Shown here one piece after another: positions 36,110-44,547 of a DNA stretch of 64,000 nucleotides (position 1 is the first letter of the stretch; every line of letters begins with the position of its first letter). A model generated the notes under the pieces. That model saw nothing but the letters and a program-made list of their open reading frames with translations, was not told where the DNA came from and searched no databases. Made by a program: the position numbers and the translations under genes. The stretch is from the NCBI GenBank assembly GCA_002733575.1, contig NVWB01000152.1, positions 1-64,000 of the forward strand. Reading direction: 5' to 3'. The DNA comes from Blastopirellula sp. (GTDB lineage Bacteria > Planctomycetota > Planctomycetia > Pirellulales > Pirellulaceae).

Positions 36110-36383
36110 ACCAGTCGCTCATCGAAAATCTAAGGTAATACAATATCAGTCATTCTATTTGGAACCGGTCTCTACGACAATCGAGTACGGCCCTTTATCT
36201 GAAAAGAACTTGGGATGGATCAACTCTTCCGAAGGCACTCCAGAGCCTCAGCAGGTCCATGTAGGGGCATCAATGCGTTTTTATTACCCGAAGTCCCGAT
36301 CATGCATTGTTCGCCAGATGTGCATTCATTTCGATCCCGTTATAATAACGGCTACTTCAATTTCTGAATGGGAGCGTTTGCAA

Positions 36384-37010
36384 ATGAACCGAATGTTGAT
36401 TATTTGTCTTGTCGTCATGGGCTTGGGTAGCAATGCGTATTCAACCAAGTGTAGGGCCGAAGAACCTCAGTTTGAATTCAAAACGCCAGCAGGTTGGCGA
36501 AGTGAGCGGTTCGCGTTGCCGGCAAAATTTGCACCCCAGATGAAATTTACAGGGGTCGAAGAGTTGCGGTTTGCGCCGGGGATGTACCAAAGAAAGGCTG
36601 AAGACTTTTTAAGTTACCTGTTTGTGTTTGCGTTGGAGAACGAAGGCGAGATTAATCAGGCTGCATTGCAAACTGAGTTGACTGCGTATTACCGAGGACT
36701 TTCGGCTTTGGTGTTAAAAAAGAAAGCGAATGACCTCGCCGGTTCGACCACGGTAAAGCTTGAACTGAGTAAAGCACGTCAAGAGTTGTCAGCAGATTGG
36801 GTCAAGGTAAAATCGTATTCTGGCACCGTCGCTTGGACAGAACCGTTTGTCACGAAAAAGCAGCAGAAATTGCTGATCACGGTAGATCAGTTTTCAGTCA
36901 AAGGGCAGCAACACCAATTTGTGTTCGTATGTGCTTCGCCGGCCAATCGAGACGCGAATATTTGGAAGACCCTGCATCAAATTCGACGAGACTTTTCGGT
37001 CAAGGAATAA
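36384..37010 (+). CDS. Secreted hypothetical protein
   Basis: A protein of 208 residues from ATG 36384, with GGGAG upstream and a signal peptide at about 1-25 (MNRMLIICLVVMGLGSNAYS then TKCRAEEP). The mature part is alpha/beta and starts QFEFKTPAGWRSERFALPAK, a pattern used in small secreted planctomycete proteins (PsbP- or APHP-like in general shape). No catalytic motif is visible and I do not name a function. It converges on the metal transporter operon. Confidence 0.72.
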   Translation: MNRMLIICLVVMGLGSNAYSTKCRAEEPQFEFKTPAGWRSERFALPAKFAPQMKFTGVEELRFAPGMYQRKAEDFLSYLFVFALENEGEINQAALQTELTAYYRGLSALVLKKKANDLAGSTTVKLELSKARQELSADWVKVKSYSGTVAWTEPFVTKKQQKLLITVDQFSVKGQQHQFVFVCASPANRDANIWKTLHQIRRDFSVKE

Positions 37011-37101
37011 AACAGAATGTGTTCTGCCGCAGGCAAATATTTTGTAGGTTGGCTGCCCAGCCAGCCGACTTTTGAAGTGTGAAAAGATGTAAGCGGAGAA
37101 G

Positions 37102-38640
37102 TTAATTCTCTTGATCGCTCGATTCCGTTAAGCGAACACTGATTCTCTCGGTGTCTTGATGATCTAACAGAACTACATTTCCATTGGGCAGTTGGAAACT
37201 CCAGAGCGTGTTCGATTTCTCGCGGGGGCCTACCGTAATGAAATCATCGACCGTTAGACCAAGGTCGCTGCCTGATTTGATCTCGGTGATATGACCCGAG
37301 TGACCTTCTCTTAATAGACTCGAATTCACAACTTCGCCAGGCACGAGATGCACAAAATCTTCGGGGATTTCTTTTCCATGAGGGTCTTTCAGCGGATGTC
37401 CTAGTCGATCATCGAGATAATCGACCGTTTGTTCATCATGCACATGTTCTAGCAAATGGGCTTTTTCGTGCAACTCACTGTCTGGCGTGCCCAGCCTTTG
37501 GAGATACGTTTCCCAGATACGATGGGCCCTCATCAATCGACGTGCTTCACGGGTTCCGGCTTCTGTTAATCGATACGAAGTGTCGGACACAATTTCTAGC
37601 AGATCATTTTTCACCAGATGATTGATGGCCCTGATGATGGTGCGACTGGATGATTCGACATGAGCGTAAATAGTTTCTCGGGAAGTGACTGGTTGATCGT
37701 CTCTTCTTAAGCAGCCGAGGATATCCTCGATCAAAGGCTGAGAAATCGCGCGTCGGCGAAGTATCCAAGTTGCCAACAATCCATACCGGGGAGAAACAAC
37801 CAGCACGACAGAAAACTGAAACGTGCTGAAAAGTACAATCGCAGGACTGGTCGCAAAGTTAAACCATTCCGAGAGATAGACCCCAAACAATACGCTAGTC
37901 ACACCAAACACCGAAGCGATCACCATCATAGTGCTCAATCGATTGCACAGCAAATAAGCAGTCGCCGCAGGCGTGACCAGCAACCCAATCACGAGGATGA
38001 CCCCCACGATATTAACCGCACCCACCACGACCAGCGATGTGCATGTGGTCAGCACATAGCCAATCAATGTCACTGGAATTCCAACCGAGGCGGCCATAAT
38101 CGGATCAAAACTGGTCAGTTTGAGTTGTCGGTAGAACAAGATAATTACGAACAACACGATGGCAGTCACCGTGCCCATCAGCCACAGCCGTTCGTTATCA
38201 ACACTCAGCACATCACCCATGATGAAGTCGGAAAGATGGAAATGGATATCGGCAGAGAAGACACTCGCCAGCATTCCGCCCAACGCGAAGATACCGGTGT
38301 ACATGACCCCAATCGCGGTGTCGTCTTTAATGCGTGAAACTTTGGAAACGAACCCAACCAACAACACGGTAAAGAAACCCGCCAACAGTGATCCGATAAT
38401 CATGGCCGGATAATGGGCATCAGCACCGGTCAGTTTTTTCATCAACAGATAGCCACACACCACCCCGGCGACCATCGAGTGAGAAATCGCGTCGCCCAGA
38501 AAGGCCATCCTGCGCAAGATGATAAAGCAGCCCACCGTGGCCGAAGCAATCGCCACTAAACTACCCGCCAGCACGGCTTTCAGCATAAAACGATTACTGA
38601 CAAAGGGCTCGATAAAAGCATCGTAGGCAAGTTCAAGCAT
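37102..38640 (-). CDS. Metal ABC transporter permease fused to a DtxR-like regulatory region
   Basis: A 512-residue protein; ATG 38640 has AAAGGGG upstream, GTG 38643 is the alternative. Residues 1 to about 295 are a ZnuB/MntB-type (ABC-3) permease with about eight membrane helices. After a short linker comes a winged helix (VTSRETIYAHVESSSRTIIR, about 310-375), then the DtxR metal-binding/dimerisation part (HEKAHLLEHVHDEQTVDYLD) and an SH3-like C-terminal domain (LREGHSGHITEIKSGSDLG). This suggests metal-sensitive gating or local control. It is the last gene of the operon, adjoining the ATPase gene. No separate MntR/Fur gene is in the window. Confidence 0.9.
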   Translation of the reverse strand: MLELAYDAFIEPFVSNRFMLKAVLAGSLVAIASATVGCFIILRRMAFLGDAISHSMVAGVVCGYLLMKKLTGADAHYPAMIIGSLLAGFFTVLLVGFVSKVSRIKDDTAIGVMYTGIFALGGMLASVFSADIHFHLSDFIMGDVLSVDNERLWLMGTVTAIVLFVIILFYRQLKLTSFDPIMAASVGIPVTLIGYVLTTCTSLVVVGAVNIVGVILVIGLLVTPAATAYLLCNRLSTMMVIASVFGVTSVLFGVYLSEWFNFATSPAIVLFSTFQFSVVLVVSPRYGLLATWILRRRAISQPLIEDILGCLRRDDQPVTSRETIYAHVESSSRTIIRAINHLVKNDLLEIVSDTSYRLTEAGTREARRLMRAHRIWETYLQRLGTPDSELHEKAHLLEHVHDEQTVDYLDDRLGHPLKDPHGKEIPEDFVHLVPGEVVNSSLLREGHSGHITEIKSGSDLGLTVDDFITVGPREKSNTLWSFQLPNGNVVLLDHQDTERISVRLTESSDQEN

Positions 38641-38643
38641 CAC

Positions 38644-39432
38644 TTACCCCTTTCGCTCTATCGAAGATTGAAGCTGAGAAAATGCCCGAACATTACCTTC
38701 GTACACTTCGCTTAATAGTTCAGCGTGCAAGACTTGATCGGGTGTGCCTAGCGCGAACAACCGTTGTTTGAGCAGCAGTAACGCATCAAAGTATTCAGCG
38801 GCTGTTGCCAAATCATGGTGAACTACGACAAGCGTTCTGCCTGACAGCTTCGCATTTTCTAACACATCGAGTATCGCCCGTTCGGTGGCGGCGTCGACCC
38901 CGGCGAATGGTTCATCCAGCAATAGAACTTCGGCCCCTTGTGCCAATGCCCTGGCCATAAAGACCCGCTGCTGCTGCCCGCCTGAGAGTTGACCAATCTG
39001 GCGATGCCGCAGGTCTTGCATGCGGACCATTTCCAACGCTTCGTCAACAATCTCTTTGTCTTCTTTACTAGGGCCCCAACTCCACCAAGGAATATGTCCA
39101 TAGCGGCCCATCATGGCAACTTCCGCTACCGTGATCGGAAAGTCCCAGTCAACGGTTCCCCGCTGTGGTACATAGGCCACGCTTTTTCTTGCCTTTTCGA
39201 CCGGGGTGCCTAACACTCGAACCGTGCCAACATCGGGCTTGAGAAAACCAAGAATCGTTTTGATCAGTGTTGATTTGCCCGATCCATTTGGCCCTATCAC
39301 TCCGACCAACTGTCCCTTGGCAATCGTAAACGAGACATCCAACAAAGCAGGCACCGCCCCGTAGCTAACCGTCAGGTTTTCCACTTCAATGGCAGGCACT
39401 GCGGGATCGGATTGTTGAGCATTATGGATCAT
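38644..39432 (-). CDS. Metal ABC transporter ATP-binding protein
   Basis: The ATPase of a manganese/zinc/iron-type ABC importer, 262 residues from ATG 39432. Walker A is GPNGSGKST, the signature is LSGGQQQRV, Walker B is VLLLDEPFAGVD, and the switch histidine lies in VVVHHDL. Downstream permease starts three bases after its stop codon; the upstream 172-residue gene ends 23 bases before it. Order in transcription is binding protein, small anchored protein, ATPase, permease-regulator. Confidence 0.95.
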   Translation of the reverse strand: MIHNAQQSDPAVPAIEVENLTVSYGAVPALLDVSFTIAKGQLVGVIGPNGSGKSTLIKTILGFLKPDVGTVRVLGTPVEKARKSVAYVPQRGTVDWDFPITVAEVAMMGRYGHIPWWSWGPSKEDKEIVDEALEMVRMQDLRHRQIGQLSGGQQQRVFMARALAQGAEVLLLDEPFAGVDAATERAILDVLENAKLSGRTLVVVHHDLATAAEYFDALLLLKQRLFALGTPDQVLHAELLSEVYEGNVRAFSQLQSSIERKG

Positions 39433-39455
39433 CAACAGGCTCTAACGGCTTTGTG

Positions 39456-39974
39456 TTATTCAGAAGGATCGTGATTGTGTAAGGACTTGGGTGTCGTTGC
39501 CGGGGCTCCGAAGATGACATTGCCAGACAGTTTGGTATCTGTCGCATCGGCCCATAATAACTGCGTTGCAATCGGATCAGATTGCCACGACGAATAGACC
39601 TCAATTTTTGCCGTGCGAGGCACAAATTGACTCGCATCTTCCGGCGTTGCTTCTAAATGCAACTCATTTGTTCCGACGGTCAAGTTGGAAACATCCGATA
39701 TAATGATTGCTTGCCCAGCGTTAATTGTATTGGTATCGGAGAAGAGCACTCGATTGCCAAGCTTCACTAGCAGCGAAGTTGCCTCCTCGGTGTTTTCTGC
39801 AAACAGATCGGCACCTGCGTTGAAAGACAACACAACTTCGATCCGAAAGACTTCAGTGGAAGTCTCAATTTCAATCGGCCCGTTGTTTGCAACGGGTCGT
39901 GCTGTCAGTTCGATATAAATTACGACCGAACTAAAAGCAACGACTGCTGCAATACAGGCAATTAATAATCGCAT
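39456..39974 (-). CDS. Unknown membrane-anchored protein inside a metal transporter operon
   Basis: A protein of 172 residues with an N-terminal signal anchor (LLIACIAAVVAFSSVVIYIEL). The exported part looks like a beta-sandwich: VFRIEVVLSFNAGADLF, LLVKLGNRVLFSDTN, NLTVGTNELHLEATPED and AKIEVYSSWQ. The end SLHNHDPSE has two histidines. Its gene starts 7 bases after the binding-protein gene and lies between it and the ATPase, so a role in metal import is likely. I recognise no family. It could be a periplasmic accessory that hands over metal or tethers the binding protein. Confidence 0.8.
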   Translation of the reverse strand: MRLLIACIAAVVAFSSVVIYIELTARPVANNGPIEIETSTEVFRIEVVLSFNAGADLFAENTEEATSLLVKLGNRVLFSDTNTINAGQAIIISDVSNLTVGTNELHLEATPEDASQFVPRTAKIEVYSSWQSDPIATQLLWADATDTKLSGNVIFGAPATTPKSLHNHDPSE

Positions 39975-39981
39975 GAGCTTA

Positions 39982-40893
39982 TCATTTCATTGAACCTACA
40001 ATGGTCAGTACATTTTCTCGCATCATGCCCAAGTAATTTTCTCCGGCTGTGCCAGGCCCGCCCATCGAGTCGGAATAAAGTTCACCCCCGATTTCAACAC
40101 CTGCATCTTTGGCGATTTCTCGAATCAAGGCCGGGTTCACGGAAGTTTCAACAAAGATGGCTTTCACACCATAGCGTTTAATAGAGTCTACCGTATTCTT
40201 GCGACGTTCGGGAGTAATGCCCCCGCCGAGCTCTGATCCGGTTGACCATCCAATCGGCGTGGCAGCTTTGAAGCCATACTCGCGGCAGAAATAATTAAAC
40301 GCATCATGGCTTGTGACTAAGATACGACGATCACGTGGAATGGTATTCACTTGACGTAATATCCAACCATGCAAAGTACGCAGTTGGTCAAGATAAAGCT
40401 GGGTGCGGGCCTGATATTCGGCTTCATGCTCTTTATCTAGTTCGACTAAAGCATCACGGATATTTCGCACAAACACCGCGGCATTCGAGGGTGAAAACCA
40501 AGCGTGTGGATCATGGATCTTTTGTCCTTGGTCTTCAAGTTCCAGTGGCTTGCAGCCGGTGGTGCAGCTCACAATTTTTATACCCGCAGTATTGGCCAGG
40601 TTCCGCATCCAGTCGTTGCCTTCTAAGTGCCAACCATTATCAAAGCAAATCACGGCTTGGGCCACAATTTTTGCGTCGCCCGGTTTGATCTCGTACAGAT
40701 GAGGATCTTGCCCTGGTGCCAAAATGCTTCTGACCTGCATTCGGTCTCCGACAACCTGCCGAGCAAAATCTGCCACCTGAGTTGTAGAACAAACGATAAG
40801 CGGCTTCGGCTCTTCGGCCGTTGCTACGCCTTGAAAGGCACATAGGAGAAGACCGCCAGTAATTAACAAAGCTGAAATTTTTGCTTGAAACAT
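39982..40893 (-). CDS. Metal ABC transporter substrate-binding protein (TroA/ZnuA type)
   Basis: A cluster A-I (TroA-like) binding protein of 303 residues with a signal peptide to about residue 26 (ATAEE). Four expected metal ligands are seen: His65 (DPHLYE), His130 (DPHAWFS), His196 (TSHDAF) and Asp275 (LYSDSMG). The His-His-His-Asp set is that of TroA, which binds zinc or manganese; manganese-specific PsaA/MntC have glutamate in the third place. It lacks the long histidine-rich loop of ZnuA. First gene of the operon. Zinc or mixed metal import is therefore a better guess than manganese alone. Confidence 0.93.
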   Translation of the reverse strand: MFQAKISALLITGGLLLCAFQGVATAEEPKPLIVCSTTQVADFARQVVGDRMQVRSILAPGQDPHLYEIKPGDAKIVAQAVICFDNGWHLEGNDWMRNLANTAGIKIVSCTTGCKPLELEDQGQKIHDPHAWFSPSNAAVFVRNIRDALVELDKEHEAEYQARTQLYLDQLRTLHGWILRQVNTIPRDRRILVTSHDAFNYFCREYGFKAATPIGWSTGSELGGGITPERRKNTVDSIKRYGVKAIFVETSVNPALIREIAKDAGVEIGGELYSDSMGGPGTAGENYLGMMRENVLTIVGSMK

Positions 40894-40927
40894 TTTTTAC
40901 ACCTAAAATTTTAATGTTGAGATTGCG

Positions 40928-41030
40928 TAGTCTCTGATCACCTTCGGCGACACCGACGATGTTCCTAATACGGTTGATCCTGAAGCACAGCCAACGCCGG
41001 AATCATCGGCGGTGCTACCCAACTCTTAAC
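40928..41030 (+). repeat. Dispersed repeat, copy C (diverged, upstream of metal transporter)
   Basis: TCTCTGATCACC then CACCGACGATGTTCCTAATA and CCAACGCCGGAATCATCG then CTACCC follow the same order as 25655-25765. It lacks the 40-base head. It lies in the gap 40894-41369 about 35 bases upstream of the metal-binding protein gene. Confidence 0.6.
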
Positions 41031-41109
41031 CCATTACAAACATTGCACTTAACACAATTTCTCTTCAAAAACTGCGTAGATTCACAAAAGCATGAACTGA
41101 CTGATTTGT

Positions 41110-41147
41110 TTTTGATTACCAATAAACAAGTTTTTGACTAATCAAAA
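41110..41147. promoter_or_regulatory. Inverted repeat TTTTGATTA-N20-TAATCAAAA
   Basis: Nine-base exact inverted repeat in the gap between the metal transporter and GNAT genes, about 220 bases upstream of the binding-protein start. It does not match a Fur or Zur consensus that I recognise. The rest of this gap, 41148-41369, shows no gene; a minus-strand open frame at 41196-41393 has no support. Confidence 0.35.
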
Positions 41148-41369
41148 TAATTCTACTTCAAACCAAAGTAGAGTCAAGGGCTAAGGCATATTCCGTCAAA
41201 ATGGGCCGCAACATATGTGACGGTCATGGCCCCCTGGCTGATCAGGCAGGTGATTCACCTCTATTCTGGTCGATACCTGGAAAAGATCAGATTTTAATGC
41301 TGAACCAGGACAATAAAGTTGACCCCCGGCCTGATGATTTATAAATTGAGATAAGAACCTGTTATATTG

Positions 41370-42002
41370 ATGGACCCTACATCCAATCTTCACTCTCTAT
41401 CTGCGGATATTGTCGATCCAGTGACGCTTACTTACTTCAAGCGGTATCGCATGGAAATATCGCCCGAAGATGTTCGGTTGAATTCAGCCGACGCTTACGA
41501 AGGCTACCGGTTCGTCAGTTGGCGGCCAGAATTAATCGACGCACATGCCGCAGTGAAATTTCAAAGCTTCCGGCATGAACTCGATGCCAATGTCTTCCCT
41601 TGCTTAGGTGAAGCCGAAGGCTGTCGGCGGTTGATGATTGAAATTTCTAAGCGCGATGGATTTCTGGGTGTCGCAACTTGGTTGGCCGAATATCACGATT
41701 TTGAAACCGACACGTATATTCCCATCGGAACCGTACAAGGCGTGTGTGATCGGGAAGGACTCGGCTCGATTCAAAACTTGGGAATCGTGCCAGAGCATCG
41801 CGGCCAAGGCATTGGCTCGGCTTTATTAAAGCGGGCCATGGAAGGGTTCACCAAAGCGGGTCTCGATCAAGCCTATCTGGAAGTGACCGCCCAAAACGAA
41901 GCGGCCATCCGGCTTTACTTACGTCTCGGCTTCCGCATCTCCAAAACCGTTTACAAAGCGGTCGAAGTCCCTGTGGCCAACAAACATGCACTAGGGCTGT
42001 AA
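41370..42002 (+). CDS. GNAT family N-acetyltransferase
   Basis: A protein of 210 residues from ATG 41370. The acetyl-CoA binding motif is LGIVPEHRGQGIGSALLKRA (the Q/RxxGxG/A loop), followed by YLEVTAQNEAAIRLYLRLGF, the usual C-terminal strand with the NxxA-xxLYxxxGF pattern. Residues 1-80 form an uncommon N-terminal extension (YRMEISPEDVRLNSADAYEG). It converges on the response regulator gene, with a hairpin at 42030-42047 between. Substrate unknown. Confidence 0.9.
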   Translation: MDPTSNLHSLSADIVDPVTLTYFKRYRMEISPEDVRLNSADAYEGYRFVSWRPELIDAHAAVKFQSFRHELDANVFPCLGEAEGCRRLMIEISKRDGFLGVATWLAEYHDFETDTYIPIGTVQGVCDREGLGSIQNLGIVPEHRGQGIGSALLKRAMEGFTKAGLDQAYLEVTAQNEAAIRLYLRLGFRISKTVYKAVEVPVANKHALGL

Positions 42003-42029
42003 GATCTCTTTGCGCCCGTCTTTAACTTG

Positions 42030-42047
42030 GTACGCAGTAGCGTACCC
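42030..42047. terminator. Hairpin between convergent genes
   Basis: GGTACG, six-base loop CAGTAG, CGTACC, then CTACTGTGTACG. It is 28 bases past the GNAT stop and next to the end of the response regulator gene. There is no T-run, so this may be a weak terminator or repeat. Confidence 0.45.
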
Positions 42048-42688
42048 TACTGTGTACGTTGTTCGGCCAGTAGACGATAGGTCACGGTACGGTCGAGTAG
42101 TTCGGCGACTGAGCGGACGTTGAATTTGTTCATGATACTGGCCCTGCGCATTTCGATGGCCCGTTCAGAGATAAATAATTTCGATGCCATCGATTTGTTA
42201 GTGTCGCCTTGGACGACTAATTCGAGAGTCTCTTTCTCACGACTCGTGAGCAAGTTGAATTGTTGTTCAAGCGATCGAAAACGCTCCGTTTGTTCTCGCC
42301 AAGTTTTATCGAGTGCAAGAGCTTCTTTGATACGCTGTTTCCAAGTTCTTGATTGCACTGGTCTTTCTAAAAACTCGATGGCACCTAGCTTCAGCGCAGC
42401 CACCGCAGTGGCGACATTCGACTCATGCGAAACAAAGATGACCGGAAGTCGTTTGCCTTCAGCTAACAGCTTGCTGTACAAATCCAAACTAGATTGTGAA
42501 TCCAATCCCGCATCAAGGATCAAGCAACCAGGCATCTCGGCCTGATAGAATTGGTAAAACTCCTTGGCAGAAGCAAACGCGCGTGCCTGATGCCCGTATG
42601 ATTCAATCAGAAGACATAACGAGTCTCGTACATGAATGTCAGCATCTACCACAAAAACGGTAGGCCTTATTTCCGCAGCACTATTCAC
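42047..42688 (-). CDS. FixJ/LuxR-type response regulator
   Basis: A protein of 213 residues starting at GTG 42688. Receiver domain: acidic pair in VVDADIHVRD (Asp15, Asp17), probable phosphoacceptor Asp59 in CLILDAGLD. The usually invariant lysine after strand 5 is arginine (FLERPV, Arg109). The C-terminal helix-turn-helix is LTSREKETLELVVQGDTNKS with KLFISERAIEMRRASIMNKF. It is divergent from the nitrate operon, so it may regulate it. No histidine kinase lies nearby. Arg109 suggests altered phosphorylation signalling. Confidence 0.92.
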   Translation of the reverse strand: MNSAAEIRPTVFVVDADIHVRDSLCLLIESYGHQARAFASAKEFYQFYQAEMPGCLILDAGLDSQSSLDLYSKLLAEGKRLPVIFVSHESNVATAVAALKLGAIEFLERPVQSRTWKQRIKEALALDKTWREQTERFRSLEQQFNLLTSREKETLELVVQGDTNKSMASKLFISERAIEMRRASIMNKFNVRSVAELLDRTVTYRLLAEQRTQ

Positions 42689-43113
42689 AATGATGTTTGC
42701 TGCCCTTTCTCTAAATCAACTCTGTTCCTGCGCACGATTAGTGCTCTCGGAAGAATGTAATAGGAAATACTGTGCCATTGTCTCTACATGCACTGTTTGC
42801 AGGCACACGCAGACAAGGCGTATGTTCTTCTATAACAATGCCTTAGAGATAATATACTCTCGTCATATTATTTTTCTCCGAATTGCATTGCCTAGAAATC
42901 GATCACGCTTTGCGGCGAAATAATGCACGTTATTCTGGCTTCATCTCAATTGCCTACCCAATCCGTTCGGATTTCCGAAGAAATCAACCGTGTTAATTTT
43001 TTCAGGCACGGTTAATGCGATAGGTAACCCTCAATGGCTAATCCCTGGCGGAACACCAAAGATTGGCCAGCATACGAAGACGACTTAACATTCACGAAGA
43101 GGCCACACGTCAA
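42689..43113 (+). promoter_or_regulatory. Divergent control region of the nitrate operon
   Basis: No gene is seen in this 425-base gap. ATCCG-TT-CGGAT (42961-42972) and AACCGTG-N14-CACGGTT (42986-43013) are hairpins just before the transporter gene and could be leader elements. The region also holds the promoter of the minus-strand response regulator. An open frame from ATG 43034 (MANPWRNTKDWPAYEDD) overlaps the transporter start and is not supported. Confidence 0.4.
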
Positions 43114-44487
43114 ATGGATTTACAATCGAAAGCAACTCGGATTCGACTGTTCGATTTTTCTACACCACAAATGCGTGCGTTCCACATGTCGTGGTTTGCA
43201 TTTTTTCTCTGCTTTTTTGCTTGGTTCGGTATCGCTCCACTGATGGGCGCGGTGGAAGAAGAAATGGGTCTGAACTCAGACCAAATTGGTTGGTGCATCA
43301 TTGGGTCAGTCGCAATTACCGTGTTAGCTCGACTCTTGGTCGGCTGGCTCTGTGACAGAATTGGTCCACGTATCTGTTACTCCGTACTGCTTGTCTTCGG
43401 TTCCATTCCTGTGATGGGAATTGGGTTAGCACAAAACTTTGAGACGTTCCTCCTGTTCCGCGTTTTAATTGGTGCCATCGGGGCTTCGTTTGTAATTACG
43501 CAATATCACACTTCGCAGATGTTTGCACCCAACTGTGTGGGAACTGCCAACGCAACAACTGCCGGTTGGGGAAACATGGGTGGCGGTGCCACGCAATTTG
43601 CCATGCCGCTGTTGTTTGGTTTGTTGATCGGCGTCTTTGGATTCAGCGACTACATGGGCTGGCGCGTGGCCATGATGCTTGCCGGAGCCGTTTGTGCATT
43701 GACCGGGGTCGCCTATTACTTTTTGACACAAGACACACCGGAAGGAAACTTCGCCGATCTTCGCGCTCAAGGAAAAATGCCTGCTTCCAAAAAATCGTCG
43801 GGTTCGTTCATGGATGCCTGTAAAGATTATCGCGTCTGGGTGCTGTTCATAATCTATGGTGGTTGTTTTGGGTTGGAACTGACCATGAACAATGTGGCCG
43901 CACGATACTTTGCCAAAAACTTTGATTACCTCAAAGATATGGATCCACTCAAAGCAATGTGGATCGCTGGCCTGTTTGCATCGGCTTATGGTTTAACCAA
44001 CGTGTTCGCCCGAACCATTGGCGGAGGAGTCGGGGATAAATTCGGTGAAAAATGGGGCCTATCAGGCCGGGTCAAATGGTTGTTCCTCGTTCTGTTTTGT
44101 GAAGGACTGGCCTTGATGCTCTTTTCACAAATGACGGTATTGATATTGGCGGTGCCAGCGATGATTGTTTTTGGTATATTTGTGCAAATGGCCTCAGGTG
44201 CCACTTACTCGGTAGTTCCCTTTGTCAATAAGAAGTCGTTAGGCTCAGTCGCTGGAATTGTCGGGGCAGGCGGAAATGCTTGTGCTGTTGCCGCTGGATT
44301 CCTGTTTAAAACTGGCGTGGAAGAGTGGGCCACCTCGCTCTTTATTTTAGGTGCATTAGTGACCGCTTGTTCTTTCTTATCTTTTGCTGTGACTTTTAGT
44401 TCAGAAGCAGAATACGAAGCAGAGGACGCCACACAAAAAGCATTGGCTACACGTGAACTGGAACTGGAACTTGCTTCGGCAGCCTGA
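43114..44487 (+). CDS. Nitrate/nitrite transporter, NNP family (MFS)
   Basis: A 457-residue, twelve-helix importer of the nitrate-nitrite porter family. The NNP signature GWGNMGGGATQ is at 151-161, and the MFS loop motif GWLCDRIGPR and the second-half signature FGIFVQMASGATYSVVPF are present. ATG 43114 is used; GAGGCC upstream is its likely ribosome site. It leads the operon with the 4Fe-4S/DmsC gene (61 bases later) and the molybdopterin reductase, so it imports nitrate for assimilation. The response regulator is divergent. Confidence 0.95.
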   Translation: MDLQSKATRIRLFDFSTPQMRAFHMSWFAFFLCFFAWFGIAPLMGAVEEEMGLNSDQIGWCIIGSVAITVLARLLVGWLCDRIGPRICYSVLLVFGSIPVMGIGLAQNFETFLLFRVLIGAIGASFVITQYHTSQMFAPNCVGTANATTAGWGNMGGGATQFAMPLLFGLLIGVFGFSDYMGWRVAMMLAGAVCALTGVAYYFLTQDTPEGNFADLRAQGKMPASKKSSGSFMDACKDYRVWVLFIIYGGCFGLELTMNNVAARYFAKNFDYLKDMDPLKAMWIAGLFASAYGLTNVFARTIGGGVGDKFGEKWGLSGRVKWLFLVLFCEGLALMLFSQMTVLILAVPAMIVFGIFVQMASGATYSVVPFVNKKSLGSVAGIVGAGGNACAVAAGFLFKTGVEEWATSLFILGALVTACSFLSFAVTFSSEAEYEAEDATQKALATRELELELASAA

Positions 44488-44547
44488 TGTCAAAACGATC
44501 TGTAAAACCCAACTCACTGACTCCCACTTGCTAGTGCAAACGTACCA

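Noticed and set aside
41196-41393. Minus-strand open frame of 65 codons upstream of the GNAT gene
   Set aside because: It overlaps the GNAT start, lacks a ribosome site and resembles no protein family I know.
43034-43243. Open frame MANPWRNTKDWPAYEDD at the start of the nitrate transporter
   Set aside because: It mostly overlaps the transporter in another frame and loses protein-like character after 20 codons.
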